Origin: an uncultured Verrucomicrobiota bacterium
GTDB taxonomy: Bacteria; Verrucomicrobiota; Verrucomicrobiia; Chthoniobacterales; JACTMZ01
Direction: 5' to 3'
NCBI GenBank assembly: GCA_903953565.1
Contig: CAJBKE010000052.1
Coordinates: 216,452-280,451, forward strand
DNA: 64,000 nucleotides
Positions within the stretch are counted from its first letter, which is position 1. Each line of letters starts with the position of its first letter. A model generated the notes under the pieces. The model was not told the DNA's origin. It ran no database searches and saw only the letters and a program-made list of their open reading frames with translations. A program made the position numbers and the translations under genes. Positions 10,321 through 19,087 of this stretch are shown piece by piece.

Positions 10321-11400
10321 CTAAAGCTGGCAAGGTTTCAGCGTATTCAGCGTGGTTTGCACCTCGCGCACGACCTTGCCGTCGACATCGTGGATTTCGA
10401 GTTTGATCGCCGGATCCTCCTGCGACCAGTCCACCTCGATCAATCCGAAGTTTGGTTGGTTGTAAATCTCCGTCCCTTCGACCCGGAAGTGGTTCACCTC
10501 CTCGGGCAGGCCGGTTTGGTTCAGCCCGCTCGAGGTAACTTCATACACGGGGTAGAAGGGTCCGCCGTCCGTCTCGGGTGGGAGCACGGAAAGTTCCGAA
10601 AGATGCCGATCGCCGCTCAGAATGACGACGTTCCTCGCGTTGTCGCGGATGGCATCGAGCAACTTTTTCCTCTCCCGCGGCAGGTTGCCCCATTTTTCCC
10701 AGCCGTGCTCGTTGGGAATCACTTGGATACTGCTGACCAGCAGGCGCAACTCCGCCGGCTTTTTCAACTCCTCGACGAGCCAATTCCACTGGTCCTTGCC
10801 GAGCATCGAGCTGTCGCTCTCTTCGTCCGGCAGATAGCGGCCGACCTTGTTCCCGCTTTCGGCCCGTGCCGCCTTCAGCTCTTCCTTGGTCATCTTGCGG
10901 ATAGGTCCGCGGAACCAACGGGTATCGAGCAGAATCACATGCACGCGTTTTCCCTCGGGTCCGTAAATCTTGGCATCGTAAACCCCGCCACGCTTCCGCA
11001 GCGGGGAATCCTCCGGCGTGGCGAAGAATTTCATGAAAGCATCCTTGGCTGCCTGCTTGCCCTCGAACTCCTCGCCCGCGTCGTTCTTGCCGTAGTCATG
11101 GTCGTCCCATGTGCCGATGACCGGACAAGCCTCACGCAGTGCGGAGAATCCCGGAATTTGTGCGAGTTGCTCGTAGCTGTTGCGCAGCTTCACCGGGTCT
11201 GCACTGTCCGCATAAACATTGTCGCCGGTGAAAATGAAGAGCTGTGGCTTCAGATTGTTGATTGCCTCCCAGATCGGCTGCGGACGGTGCTCGTTGGCGC
11301 AGGAACCGAAGGCGATGCGGGAGAGGGGTTCCTTCGCCGCGGGGCAGGACACGATGGCGGTGAGGAGGGTTGCGCAGAACACGTGACGCACATTATTCAT
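10321..11400 (-). CDS. PhoD-like alkaline phosphatase family lipoprotein
   Basis: The protein has 359 aa. The start at 11400 (MNNVRHVFC) gives a short hydrophobic signal ending in AIVSC, a plausible lipobox; a start 90 bases further upstream would only add a hydrophilic leader. PhoD-family metallophosphatase motifs follow: FGSCANEH, FTGDNVYAD, GTWDDHDYG, LDTRWF and LSGDRHLSE. The family releases phosphate from phosphodiesters or phosphomonoesters outside the cytoplasm. Its stop lies 22 bp from the end of hppA (convergent). No Pho box was identified in the ~90-bp divergent region shared with the next small gene. Confidence 0.9.
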   Translation of the reverse strand: MNNVRHVFCATLLTAIVSCPAAKEPLSRIAFGSCANEHRPQPIWEAINNLKPQLFIFTGDNVYADSADPVKLRNSYEQLAQIPGFSALREACPVIGTWDDHDYGKNDAGEEFEGKQAAKDAFMKFFATPEDSPLRKRGGVYDAKIYGPEGKRVHVILLDTRWFRGPIRKMTKEELKAARAESGNKVGRYLPDEESDSSMLGKDQWNWLVEELKKPAELRLLVSSIQVIPNEHGWEKWGNLPRERKKLLDAIRDNARNVVILSGDRHLSELSVLPPETDGGPFYPVYEVTSSGLNQTGLPEEVNHFRVEGTEIYNQPNFGLIEVDWSQEDPAIKLEIHDVDGKVVREVQTTLNTLKPCQL

Positions 11401-11492
11401 AGCTGCGAACTTACACCGCGTCTGCGGGTGACAAAGCGCAATCCGCGACCTCCGGCATTGCCAAACAGTCTGCCCGATATTAACAAGCACCC

Positions 11493-11714
11493 ATGCAAGA
11501 TCCCTTTGTCAAATCGGCTACCCGCGGCCTGATCATTTCACATATCGCCCTTGGTCTGGCCGGCTTCGGTGCGGTTACCCTATTCAGCCTGCTCGCCTTC
11601 ACCCAGTTCTACGCTCTCGTCGTTGTCGTCCCGTTTATCGCGCTCGCTCTGGTCACGATGGGGGCGCTCCTGCTGTTGAAGCGCGATGCCGACCGCCGCA
11701 AGCGCGGCGACTGA
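11493..11714 (+). CDS. Small two-helix membrane protein, unknown function
   Basis: The protein has 73 aa. It has two hydrophobic segments (about residues 12-32 and 38-62), then a basic tail (KRDADRRKRGD). No family is recognised. It is divergent from the PhoD-like gene. The Shine-Dalgarno sequence is weak. The downstream ~200 bp to the next gene contain nothing I can identify. Confidence 0.55.
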   Translation: MQDPFVKSATRGLIISHIALGLAGFGAVTLFSLLAFTQFYALVVVVPFIALALVTMGALLLLKRDADRRKRGD

Positions 11715-11919
11715 CCACCCGCTTGTAGGTGAACGGTGAATGCCTCAGCGCGCGGCACGCCGCGCCGCTATTGCGTCCTCTACCAGCCAGCAGCCCCGGT
11801 GTTCGCAACGGCCTCGAACTGACGCACCCCCCTGAGGACCGAACCCGCTTAGACCCGACCGGACGGCTTTCGCTTCCGGGTGCACACGCGTATATTCACT
11901 CCATCAGTGCTCCGCGCCC

Positions 11920-12948
11920 ATGATCTCCCGCCGCAAAGAGAAATACCCGGTCAGCCCTTCGCTTATGCAGTATCTGCATCACTTCGGGCGCCGCGCGGAT
12001 ATTCCGGTCGTCTACGATGACTTGCTCCGTTTCACCGCGTCCATGCCCTACGAGAATCCCTCGGGCCAGGAAACGCTCTGGCTCACCGTGGCCTACGAGC
12101 CCTCGGTCATGGCCGAACTGCAGCCGAAGCTCACCCGCCTTTATGCCATGCTCAAGATCGGCGGCGATCTGTCCCGCACCGAGCACCTTGCCGTCGAGCG
12201 TGTTGATTTCGGCGACTTCGGAAACTCCCGGCCGTTCCGCATCCGCATCATCAACCGCTTCAACGGCAACACCGACCACTACTACGTGAAATACGCGGAC
12301 GCCTCGCGTATTTACGGTCTGGAGCTCGAACATCTTCTCTCGCCCTTCCGCATCAATTACCTCGTCCGCGAGAACACCCTCATCGAAGAACACATCGCCG
12401 GCATTCCGGGCGACAATTTCATCGGGACCTATCTTGAACGCGAGGACGTCAACAAAGTCCGCATCGCCAAAGAATTCGTCAAATTCGCCGAGCGTTGCTA
12501 TCTGCGCCTTTTGGGCGACATGCGCGCGGTGAACTACGTCGTGGACATCACGCCCGACTTCGAAGAAGTGCAATACCGCGTCCGCCCGATCGACTTCGAC
12601 CAGCAATGCTACGAGAAGCGCCTCGAGGTCTACCGCCCGCATCTTTTCCCGGACAACAAGCCGGTCGACGATCTCGTGCGGGAACACCTCAACGTCCCGA
12701 CCATCGTGCAATACCGCCAGGAGGAGCGTTCACAGACGGCCCGCCGCATCCAGGCGGAAAGCCGGCGCTACACCGCTCTGCTCTCGACCATGAGGAAGAC
12801 GCCGATTGCTCCGCAGGACCATGTCGAGCAACTCGCAACGGAGCTCGATGCTTACCACGAGTGCAAGGACTTCACCGGTGCCGCCTCCATGGCCGACCTC
12901 GTTGTGCGGCACCTGCAACGCCTGCTCGCCGGCGAGATCCGCGACTAA
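11920..12948 (+). CDS. Hypothetical protein with possible kinase-like fold
   Basis: The protein has 342 aa. It is soluble, without signal peptide. No named family is evident. The segment LLGDMRAVNYVVD, followed ~20 residues later by VRPIDFDQQ (around residues 197-230), resembles the catalytic loop and DFG-like motif of aminoglycoside-phosphotransferase/protein-kinase-like enzymes (HGDxxxxN ... IDFxx), with Leu replacing the usual His. Upstream HYYVKYA could be the nucleotide-binding lysine strand. This is pattern-level inference only. The gene is followed at once by tRNA-Glu on the other strand. Confidence 0.6.
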   Translation: MISRRKEKYPVSPSLMQYLHHFGRRADIPVVYDDLLRFTASMPYENPSGQETLWLTVAYEPSVMAELQPKLTRLYAMLKIGGDLSRTEHLAVERVDFGDFGNSRPFRIRIINRFNGNTDHYYVKYADASRIYGLELEHLLSPFRINYLVRENTLIEEHIAGIPGDNFIGTYLEREDVNKVRIAKEFVKFAERCYLRLLGDMRAVNYVVDITPDFEEVQYRVRPIDFDQQCYEKRLEVYRPHLFPDNKPVDDLVREHLNVPTIVQYRQEERSQTARRIQAESRRYTALLSTMRKTPIAPQDHVEQLATELDAYHECKDFTGAASMADLVVRHLQRLLAGEIRD

Positions 12949-12960
12949 CGCGTAAAAAAT

Positions 12961-13036
<76 letters not shown>

Positions 13037-13124
13037 GTTGGGAACTGGGCATTATGCCGGAGGCCGCGCTCTTTTCAAGTCTGCCCCCCTCGACACGCTC
13101 AGAGGTTGGAGACAGGATCACCCG

Positions 13125-13388
13125 ATGGACAATGGCGGATTCACCACGGTTTTGGGACTGGTCGCGGGCACGCTGACGACGCTGTCCTTCCTGCCGCAGC
13201 TGCTCAAGGCGTGGAAGTCGCGCTCCACGCACGACATTTCTTTCGGGATGCTGGCGTTGTTCTCCGCGGGCTTGGTGCTTTGGATTGTTTACGGCCTCAT
13301 CGTGGCAGACGTGCCGGTCATCATGGCCAATTCGGTGACGCTGGTCTTTGTCGGACTCATCCTCGTCCTTAAGCTGCGTTATCGGTAA
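13125..13388 (+). CDS. SemiSWEET-type sugar transporter (PQ-loop family)
   Basis: The protein has 87 aa, the usual size of bacterial SemiSWEETs, which dimerise to form a facilitative sugar pore. Three membrane helices are visible, with the PQ-loop motif SFLPQLLKAW in helix 1 and STHDISFGM before helix 2. The start at 13125 (MDNGGFTT) is preferred; earlier in-frame codons lie across the tRNA promoter region. A family A repeat follows 8 bp after its stop. Confidence 0.85.
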   Translation: MDNGGFTTVLGLVAGTLTTLSFLPQLLKAWKSRSTHDISFGMLALFSAGLVLWIVYGLIVADVPVIMANSVTLVFVGLILVLKLRYR

Positions 13389-13396
13389 GCCTTGAA

Positions 13397-13462
13397 GGTG
13401 GATCGCGACGTCCCATCGCGATTTTTGGCCATCCATGTCGCGCCGGGACGGCGCGACCCACC
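13397..13462 (-). repeat. Palindromic repeat family A, copy 2 (reverse)
   Basis: This is the inverted orientation of the copy near 1496: GGTGGATCGCG, then an arm with loop GTCCC between CGCGA and TCGCG, a spacer, and the arm CGCGCCGGGACGGCGCG, ending ACCCACC. It lies between the SemiSWEET and glutaredoxin genes. Confidence 0.85.
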
Positions 13463-13510
13463 TCCATCCTTGCCCGCCCGCCGCCGCTGTCGCATTCTCT
13501 CCTTCCCATC

Positions 13511-13750
13511 ATGATCATCTACATCAAAAGCCACTGTCCCTGGTGCAAAGAAGCGCTCGCCTGGCTCGACCAGCATGGCTACCGCTACGAAGTCCGCGAA
13601 GTGCTCGAAGATCCCGAAGCCATGGAGCGCATGCGCGAAATTTCCGGTCAGTCGCTGACCCCGACCATGGAAGTGGACGGCAAAGTCCTGGCCGATTTTG
13701 ACACGGGACAGCTCTCGGAATTCCTCGACGCCAACGGCATCAAGCCTTGA
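13511..13750 (+). CDS. Glutaredoxin family protein
   Basis: The protein has 79 aa. It has a thioredoxin-fold N-terminus MIIYIKSHCPWC with the dithiol active site CPWC at residues 9-12, the cis-Pro in SLTPTMEVDG, and FDTGQLSEFL at the C-terminus. It reduces disulfides or mixed disulfides in the cytoplasm. Its stop overlaps the TTG start of the next gene. Confidence 0.9.
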   Translation: MIIYIKSHCPWCKEALAWLDQHGYRYEVREVLEDPEAMERMREISGQSLTPTMEVDGKVLADFDTGQLSEFLDANGIKP

Positions 13751-14562
13751 ACGAACTTCTCCTTTTCCTCGGTCTCATCGTCCTGACCGCGGCCTGCCTC
13801 CAGTTCGCGCATCCGGTCATGCGCAGGCTGGGACTACTCAGCGTGGCGGTGACGGTTTTCACGGCTGGTTACCTGCTCGCGGGCCACATCTGGGGCGGCG
13901 TTGCCGGGGTGGTTGCGCTGCTCCTGCTGCCATGGGTCGAAATTCTTTTGCGCATTCGCAAACTCCGCCTGCCGTTGCGTAAACACCTGCGTCAGGTCGC
14001 GCCGCCCTCGCGGGAAGTTTTTCCCGACCTCCCCGAAGTCACGGACACGATCGAAGTCTCCGGTTTCGAGCATGCGGCCGATCTCGGCTGGGAGATGGAC
14101 GAATACCGCCAGTTCCTGCGGCTCTTCGCCAACCCGGAGAAGCGGGAAGAGGCGGCCATCACCTGCATCGAGCAGAACCAGATCGGATTTCATTTCGCGA
14201 GCGTGACCTCGCGCGCGGCCGATGGTTCGGTCTTCATCACTTGGAATTGCCCGGTGCTCTCCAGTCTGAAGTCGTTGCCGACCGTTCATCTCAACCGCAT
14301 GGCCGGAGAGACGTCGTTTGGCGCCCTGCTTGCCGGACACGATGCCTTCCTCGCGGAGAGGGGAATCGCGCGCGAGACCCTGCAGGCGGTTGATCCGGAT
14401 TCGGTCCGCGTTTCCGTCGAGCGCGACATGGAAACGCAGCTGCAGCACAACCTCAGCGAAGGGCTGCTCGAGCGTGAAGGCGAGGAGCACGGACGTTATT
14501 CCTGGCGCGGAATGCTTTTCTTGTGGTGCCAGTGCCTTCGCGATATTTTCCGGCTTTCGTGA
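13747..14562 (+). CDS. Membrane-anchored hypothetical protein
   Basis: The protein has 271 aa from a TTG start overlapping the glutaredoxin stop (TTGA). Two hydrophobic segments are at residues ~3-20 and ~28-62. A soluble domain of ~190 residues follows, containing an acidic stretch and VFITWNCPVLSSL. No family is recognised. Coupling with glutaredoxin suggests co-expression. It ends 14 bp before deoC. Confidence 0.6.
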   Translation: MNELLLFLGLIVLTAACLQFAHPVMRRLGLLSVAVTVFTAGYLLAGHIWGGVAGVVALLLLPWVEILLRIRKLRLPLRKHLRQVAPPSREVFPDLPEVTDTIEVSGFEHAADLGWEMDEYRQFLRLFANPEKREEAAITCIEQNQIGFHFASVTSRAADGSVFITWNCPVLSSLKSLPTVHLNRMAGETSFGALLAGHDAFLAERGIARETLQAVDPDSVRVSVERDMETQLQHNLSEGLLEREGEEHGRYSWRGMLFLWCQCLRDIFRLS

Positions 14563-14576
14563 GTGCCCTGTTCCCC

Positions 14577-15473
14577 ATGACCAGGCAATCGTCCTCGTTC
14601 GGGCGGGTCGACCAGATTATGGTCGAAGAACGCGCCGCCACCTTCACCAAGCGGAGCATCAAAGCCGAATCGAAGATGGAGGGGCTGCGTCTCGCCTTCT
14701 CGATGCTCGACCTGACCACGCTCGAAGGACGCGACACGCCGGGCAAAGTGATGACGCTTTGCCACAAGGCTATGCACCCGGCACCCGAGCGCTACGGGGT
14801 GGGGCCGGTTGCGGCGGTTTGCGTTTATCCGAACCTCGTTCCTGCAGCCAAAGCCTTCCTCCGCGGTTCGAGCGTCAAAGTGGCCGCCGTGGCCACCTAT
14901 TTTCCGAGCGGGCAATCCTCGCTCAAAACCAAACTCGAAGACACGCGCGTCGCGCTCAAGGCCGGAGCGGACGAAATCGACATGGTCATCGACCGCGCCG
15001 CGTTCCTCCGCGGCGAGTATGCCAAAGTCCATGACGAGATTGCCGCGGTGAAACAGCTTTGCGGGGACGTGCATCTCAAGGTCATCCTCGAAACAGGCGA
15101 ACTGGTCACTTACGACAATGTGCGCGCCGCAAGCATGATCGCCATGCAGGCGGGCGGGGACTTCATCAAGACATCAACCGGCAAGGTCAGTCCCGCTGCC
15201 ACCCTGCCGGTCACGCTGGTCATGCTCGACGCGATCCGCGAATTCTTCTTTGCCACCGGGATCCGCATCGGCATGAAACCGGCCGGTGGCATCCGCACGG
15301 CCAAGCAGGCGTTGCATTACATGGTCATGGTCAACGAAACCCTCGGGGACGATTGGCTCACGCCGGATATGTTTCGCCTTGGTGCCAGCACGCTGGCCAA
15401 TGACATTCTCCTGCAAATCGCCAAAGGTGTCGATGGACGCTATCAAAGCGGCGATTACTTCTCCCTGCCATGA
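14577..15473 (+). CDS. deoC: Deoxyribose-phosphate aldolase
   Basis: The protein has 298 aa. It cleaves 2-deoxyribose 5-phosphate to acetaldehyde and glyceraldehyde 3-phosphate. Start at ATG 14577 (MTRQSS). The class I TIM barrel shows VAAVATYFPSG, ADEIDMVIDRAAF, and the Schiff-base lysine in GGDFIKTSTGKVS. GIRIGMKPAGGIRT carries the second conserved lysine. It is of the longer DeoC subgroup, with a ~60-residue N-terminal extension. It overlaps the aldehyde dehydrogenase by ATGA, so the acetaldehyde product is probably oxidised by the neighbour. Confidence 0.95.
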   Translation: MTRQSSSFGRVDQIMVEERAATFTKRSIKAESKMEGLRLAFSMLDLTTLEGRDTPGKVMTLCHKAMHPAPERYGVGPVAAVCVYPNLVPAAKAFLRGSSVKVAAVATYFPSGQSSLKTKLEDTRVALKAGADEIDMVIDRAAFLRGEYAKVHDEIAAVKQLCGDVHLKVILETGELVTYDNVRAASMIAMQAGGDFIKTSTGKVSPAATLPVTLVMLDAIREFFFATGIRIGMKPAGGIRTAKQALHYMVMVNETLGDDWLTPDMFRLGASTLANDILLQIAKGVDGRYQSGDYFSLP

Positions 15474-17011
15474 GCAAAAAATCCAAGAAACTCACCACCG
15501 GCGTGGCCGCCCTCGTTGCCCCGGCATCGCACGCGGCCATTGTTCCGGTGCGCGACCGTCATCTGCGCTTCAACGAACGCTGGAATTATTCGCCCGCTCC
15601 GGAAGTTCACACCGACATCAAAATCCGGCCGCGCTACGACCTCTTCATCGGTGGAAAATTCGTCAAACCATCGTCGGGTAAATATTTCCCGTCGATCAAT
15701 CCGGCCACGGAGAAGCAACACGCCGAAATTGCACAAGGCACCGCGGCCGATGTGGACAAAGCGGTCAAGGCCGCCCGCCGCGCCTACGAAAAGACCTGGG
15801 GCAAAATGCCGGGACGCGAGCGCGGCAAATATCTCTTCCGCATCGCCCGCCTCTTGCAGGAAAAGATGCGCGATCTCGCGGTGATCGAATCCCTCGACGG
15901 CGGGAAGACCATCCGCGAGAGCCGTAATATCGACCTGCCGCTGGTCGCCGCGCACTTTTTCTACCATGCGGGGTGGGCGGACAAACTCGACTACGCTTTT
16001 CCTGGACGCAAACCGCAACCGCTCGGCGTGGCCGGCCAGATCATCCCGTGGAATTTTCCGCTGCTCATGGCTGCGTGGAAACTCGCTCCCGCCTTGGCCT
16101 GCGGAAACACCTGCGTGCTTAAGCCGGCCGAGACCACGTCCGTCACCGCCATGCACTTGGCGGAGATTCTCGCCGAAGCCGACCTGCCCGAAGGTGTGGT
16201 CAACATCGTCACCGGATTCGGCGACACCGGCGCGGCCATCGTCAACCATCCTGACATCGACAAGCTCGCTTTCACCGGCTCGACCGAGGTGGGCAAGATC
16301 ATCGCCAAGTCGGTCGCCGGCACGCGCAAGAAGCTGACTCTCGAGCTGGGCGGCAAGGCGGCCAACATCATTTGCGAGGACGCGCCGATCGACCAAGCCA
16401 TCGAGGGCATTATCCAGGGTATTTACTTCAATCAGGGCCACGTCTGCTGCGCCGGTTCGCGTCTCTTCGTGCAGGAAAGTATCGTCGAGCCGGTCATCCG
16501 CCGTCTGCGCAATCGTCTCTCCACGCTGCGGGTGGGGGATCCGCTCGACAAAAACACGGATATCGGCGCGATCAACAGCCGCGAACAACTCGGCAAAATC
16601 CGCGAGATGGTTGAAAGCGGTAAGAAAGAAGGCGCCGAATTGTTCCAACCGCAATGCAAACTGCCCTCGAAGGGATTTTTCTTTGCCCCGAGCTTCTTTA
16701 CCGGCGTGACCGACTCGCATCGCATTGCGCAGGAAGAAATTTTCGGACCCGTGCTCAGCGTGATGACCTTCCGCACCCCGGAAGAAGCCCTCGAACGCGC
16801 CAACAACACTCCTTATGGACTCAGCGCTGGCGTTTGGACCGACAAAGGCAGCAAGGTTTTCAAGCTCGCGACGAAGTTGCGTGCCGGGGTCATCTGGGCC
16901 GAGACCTACAACAAGTTTGATCCGGCCAGCCCCTTCGGCGGCTACAAAGAAAGCGGCTTCGGCCGTGAGGGCGGTAAGCAGGGATTGCTCAGCTATCTCA
17001 AGCTCGGGTAG
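15470..17011 (+). CDS. Aldehyde dehydrogenase (NAD(P)+-dependent)
   Basis: The protein has 513 aa. The ALDH superfamily is clear: cofactor site QIIPWNFP, GSTEVGK, the catalytic Glu in LELGGKAANI, catalytic Cys in QGHVCCAGSR, and EEIFGPVLSVM. The ~25-residue N-terminal extension is lysine/alanine-rich. Its position after deoC suggests oxidation of acetaldehyde during 2-deoxyribose or nucleoside catabolism. The final motif SPFGGYKESGFGREGG is typical of the family. Confidence 0.93.
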   Translation: MSKKSKKLTTGVAALVAPASHAAIVPVRDRHLRFNERWNYSPAPEVHTDIKIRPRYDLFIGGKFVKPSSGKYFPSINPATEKQHAEIAQGTAADVDKAVKAARRAYEKTWGKMPGRERGKYLFRIARLLQEKMRDLAVIESLDGGKTIRESRNIDLPLVAAHFFYHAGWADKLDYAFPGRKPQPLGVAGQIIPWNFPLLMAAWKLAPALACGNTCVLKPAETTSVTAMHLAEILAEADLPEGVVNIVTGFGDTGAAIVNHPDIDKLAFTGSTEVGKIIAKSVAGTRKKLTLELGGKAANIICEDAPIDQAIEGIIQGIYFNQGHVCCAGSRLFVQESIVEPVIRRLRNRLSTLRVGDPLDKNTDIGAINSREQLGKIREMVESGKKEGAELFQPQCKLPSKGFFFAPSFFTGVTDSHRIAQEEIFGPVLSVMTFRTPEEALERANNTPYGLSAGVWTDKGSKVFKLATKLRAGVIWAETYNKFDPASPFGGYKESGFGREGGKQGLLSYLKLG

Positions 17012-17021
17012 CTGGAACAAT

Positions 17022-17091
17022 TGTAGCGGCGGTCTGTGACCGCCGGAACATGAAGGGGTAAAGGCACCGACGGACATAGTCCGCCGCTACA
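17022..17091. repeat. Inverted repeat of the TGTAGCGGCGG type
   Basis: Perfect 11-bp ends, TGTAGCGGCGG and CCGCCGCTACA, enclose two hairpin-like halves: GCGGTCTGTGACCGC and CGGACATAGTCCG. The element sits between two convergent genes, so transcription read from either side would form a long hairpin. It has the same two-arm architecture as family A but different sequence. Confidence 0.7.
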
Positions 17092-17098
17092 TCCTCGG

Positions 17099-17836
17099 TC
17101 ACTCCTCCAACTCGCCAGCCACTTGCGGGATCGCTTCGCGCAGGCGCCGCAGGGCGGTGCGGCCGAGTTCGACGGGTGGTTCGAGTCCACGCAGCGTCAC
17201 CCTTGCGCCCCGCGTCGGGCTGACCTCGATGGTTTCCACCCGCTCGATATTGATCATGAGCGAGCGGTCGAGGCGGACAAGCGGAGGCGAGGGTAGGGTG
17301 CGTTCGAAGATGCCGAGGGTTTGGCAAATGAGCAGAGGGTGCTCTTGCTCGACGGTCACGCGGGTAAAATCGCCCTCGGCCTGCAGCAGCACGATATCCT
17401 CGGCTCGCGTGACCAGCGTCCGTTCCGGCGTGCGCAGGCAGATGCGGTCCTCCTCGCCGTAGGCCGGTTCCTCGCTGCCCTGCCCGAGGGCAGATTGCAA
17501 CCGCGCCACCGCCTCGGCCAGCCGCGCGGGGCGCACCGGTTTGAGCAGGTAGTCGACGGCCTGAACCTCGAAAGCTTGCACCGCATATTCGCTGTGCGCG
17601 GTGACGAAGACGACTGGCGGCGGAGCGGGAAGTTTCTTGAGCAGGTCGAATCCGTTGCCGTGGGGCATGCGGATATCGAGAAAGAGGGCGTCAGGGGCGA
17701 GCGCCGGAATAGCGTGCAGAGCTTGTGTCATGCTCCGAGCTTCGCCGCAGACCTCCACGCCCGAGCACCGACCGATTTCGGCGCGCAGTCCCTGGCGGGC
17801 CAGCGCTTCGTCATCAACGATCATCACGCGGAGCAT
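17099..17836 (-). CDS. LytTR-type response regulator
   Basis: The protein has 245 aa. The N-terminal receiver has acidic VDDEA, phospho-acceptor Asp in LFLDIRMPHGNG, and Lys in LLKPVRP. The C-terminal LytTR DNA-binding domain (about 140-240) includes RTLVTRAEDIVLLQAEGDF and LVRLDRSLMINIERV. It overlaps the histidine kinase by 13 bp. LytTR regulators bind direct repeats near target promoters; the divergent LPMO-chitinase gene is the obvious candidate target. Confidence 0.93.
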   Translation of the reverse strand: MLRVMIVDDEALARQGLRAEIGRCSGVEVCGEARSMTQALHAIPALAPDALFLDIRMPHGNGFDLLKKLPAPPPVVFVTAHSEYAVQAFEVQAVDYLLKPVRPARLAEAVARLQSALGQGSEEPAYGEEDRICLRTPERTLVTRAEDIVLLQAEGDFTRVTVEQEHPLLICQTLGIFERTLPSPPLVRLDRSLMINIERVETIEVSPTRGARVTLRGLEPPVELGRTALRRLREAIPQVAGELEE

Positions 17837-18903
17837 GGCGGATCCCAGAGTTGCAGCGCCGCGGCGACGCTTTCGTTTTTCGCTTCCAGCGTGAACCGGT
17901 GCCGTTGCGGGTAATAAAGATCCAGCCGCCGGCGCAGTGTTTCGAGTCCGAGCCCCTGGTGGGAAGGGTCGGCCGGCTCCATTGCGCCGGAATTGGTCAC
18001 GGTGATTTCCAGCAGGTTGCCGTCGACGCGCACGCGCAGTGTGATGAAGAGGGTGCCGGCGGATCGGTCGAGGCCGTGCTTGACTGCATTTTCGACCAAG
18101 GGCTGGAGGAGGAAGCTCGGCACCAGCCGCATGCGGGCGGGCTCGGGAGCCTCGACCTTGAAATGCAAGCGGTCGCCGAAGCGGGCGCGTTCGATGCTCA
18201 GGTAGCTTTCCATGGCGCCGAGTTCGGTCGAGAGGCGGGAGATGGGCTGCTTGCGGTGGTCGAGCGAGTAACGCAAATAGTCAGACAACTGGCCGACCAT
18301 ATCGACCGCGGCGTCCGGATGCGGGCGGATTTCCGCGGCGATGCCGTTGAGCGAATTGAAAAGGAAATGCGGGTCGAGTTGGGAGCGGAGCATCTGCAGT
18401 TCCATACGCTGGGCGTCATGCTGGGCTTGCACGCGGCGCTCGGACTCGCGCGAGCGCTCGGTGTCGGCCCATAGCCAGTAGTATCCGAGACTCCACATCA
18501 TGAAGCTCGCCCACATGAGGATGAAGCGCAGAGTGACATTGACGAAGAAATCGAACATCGGGTTGTGCCAGCCGGTCACGAGCGTGAAGCCCGCGGCCAC
18601 TGCTCCCTGCGCAAAGGCGGCGGCGAGACTCAAAACGATAAGAAGCAGGGCCGGCAGCAGCCCGAAGACTCGGTCCGTCCGCCGGTAACACGCGCGCAGG
18701 GCGAGCGAAAGCAAGAGGCAGGTGCCCTCGAAGACCACGGTGGACAGCGCGGCGCGCCCCGGTGTCTGACCCGAGGCCAGACGGATGCCGAAGGCCAAAA
18801 AACCGAAGGGAATCCAGAAGAACAGGTTCATCTGCCAGAAGGCCCAGCTATGCGCAAAAAAGCCGCGCCATCCGACAGCGGGCAGGGGCTTCACGGGCGG
18901 CAT
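17824..18903 (-). CDS. LytS/YehU-type sensor histidine kinase
   Basis: The protein has 359 aa. About five N-terminal membrane helices (residues ~15-150) are followed by a His_kinase domain: QLDPHFLFNSLNGIAAEI with the phospho-accepting His, and the N-box FLLQPLVENAVKHGLD. The C-terminal ATPase part is short (GLGLETLRRRL). Partner of the overlapping LytTR regulator. Signal unknown. It is divergent from the secreted LPMO-chitinase with 184 bp between starts. Confidence 0.92.
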   Translation of the reverse strand: MPPVKPLPAVGWRGFFAHSWAFWQMNLFFWIPFGFLAFGIRLASGQTPGRAALSTVVFEGTCLLLSLALRACYRRTDRVFGLLPALLLIVLSLAAAFAQGAVAAGFTLVTGWHNPMFDFFVNVTLRFILMWASFMMWSLGYYWLWADTERSRESERRVQAQHDAQRMELQMLRSQLDPHFLFNSLNGIAAEIRPHPDAAVDMVGQLSDYLRYSLDHRKQPISRLSTELGAMESYLSIERARFGDRLHFKVEAPEPARMRLVPSFLLQPLVENAVKHGLDRSAGTLFITLRVRVDGNLLEITVTNSGAMEPADPSHQGLGLETLRRRLDLYYPQRHRFTLEAKNESVAAALQLWDPPCSA

Positions 18904-18972
18904 GGCGTCCAGCTTTGCAGGTGCGGGGTGTCCGAACCAGCGACTTTCGGTGCCCCTTTGGCCGATTCACAG

Positions 18973-19014
18973 ACTCCTCCGGCGGATTCATCGAAAACGC
19001 CGAGCACTCCTCCG
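18973..19014. promoter_or_regulatory. Possible regulator site: direct repeat ACTCCTCCG x2
   Basis: The 9-mer ACTCCTCCG occurs at 18973-18981 and 19006-19014. The spacing is 33 bp, about three helical turns, in the divergent region between the LytS gene and the LPMO-chitinase gene. LytTR regulators typically contact direct repeats on one face of the helix, so this is a candidate. No promoter could be assigned with confidence. Confidence 0.25.
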
Positions 19015-19087
19015 CAGACGGTGTCTTTTGCTTCAGAGCCGGTGTTTCGTCCCCGGACGGACGCCGGCCCAAAAAAACCATCACACA

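Noticed and set aside
15455..17077. 540-codon open frame antisense to the aldehyde dehydrogenase
   Set aside because: Classical GC-skew shadow of a real ALDH.
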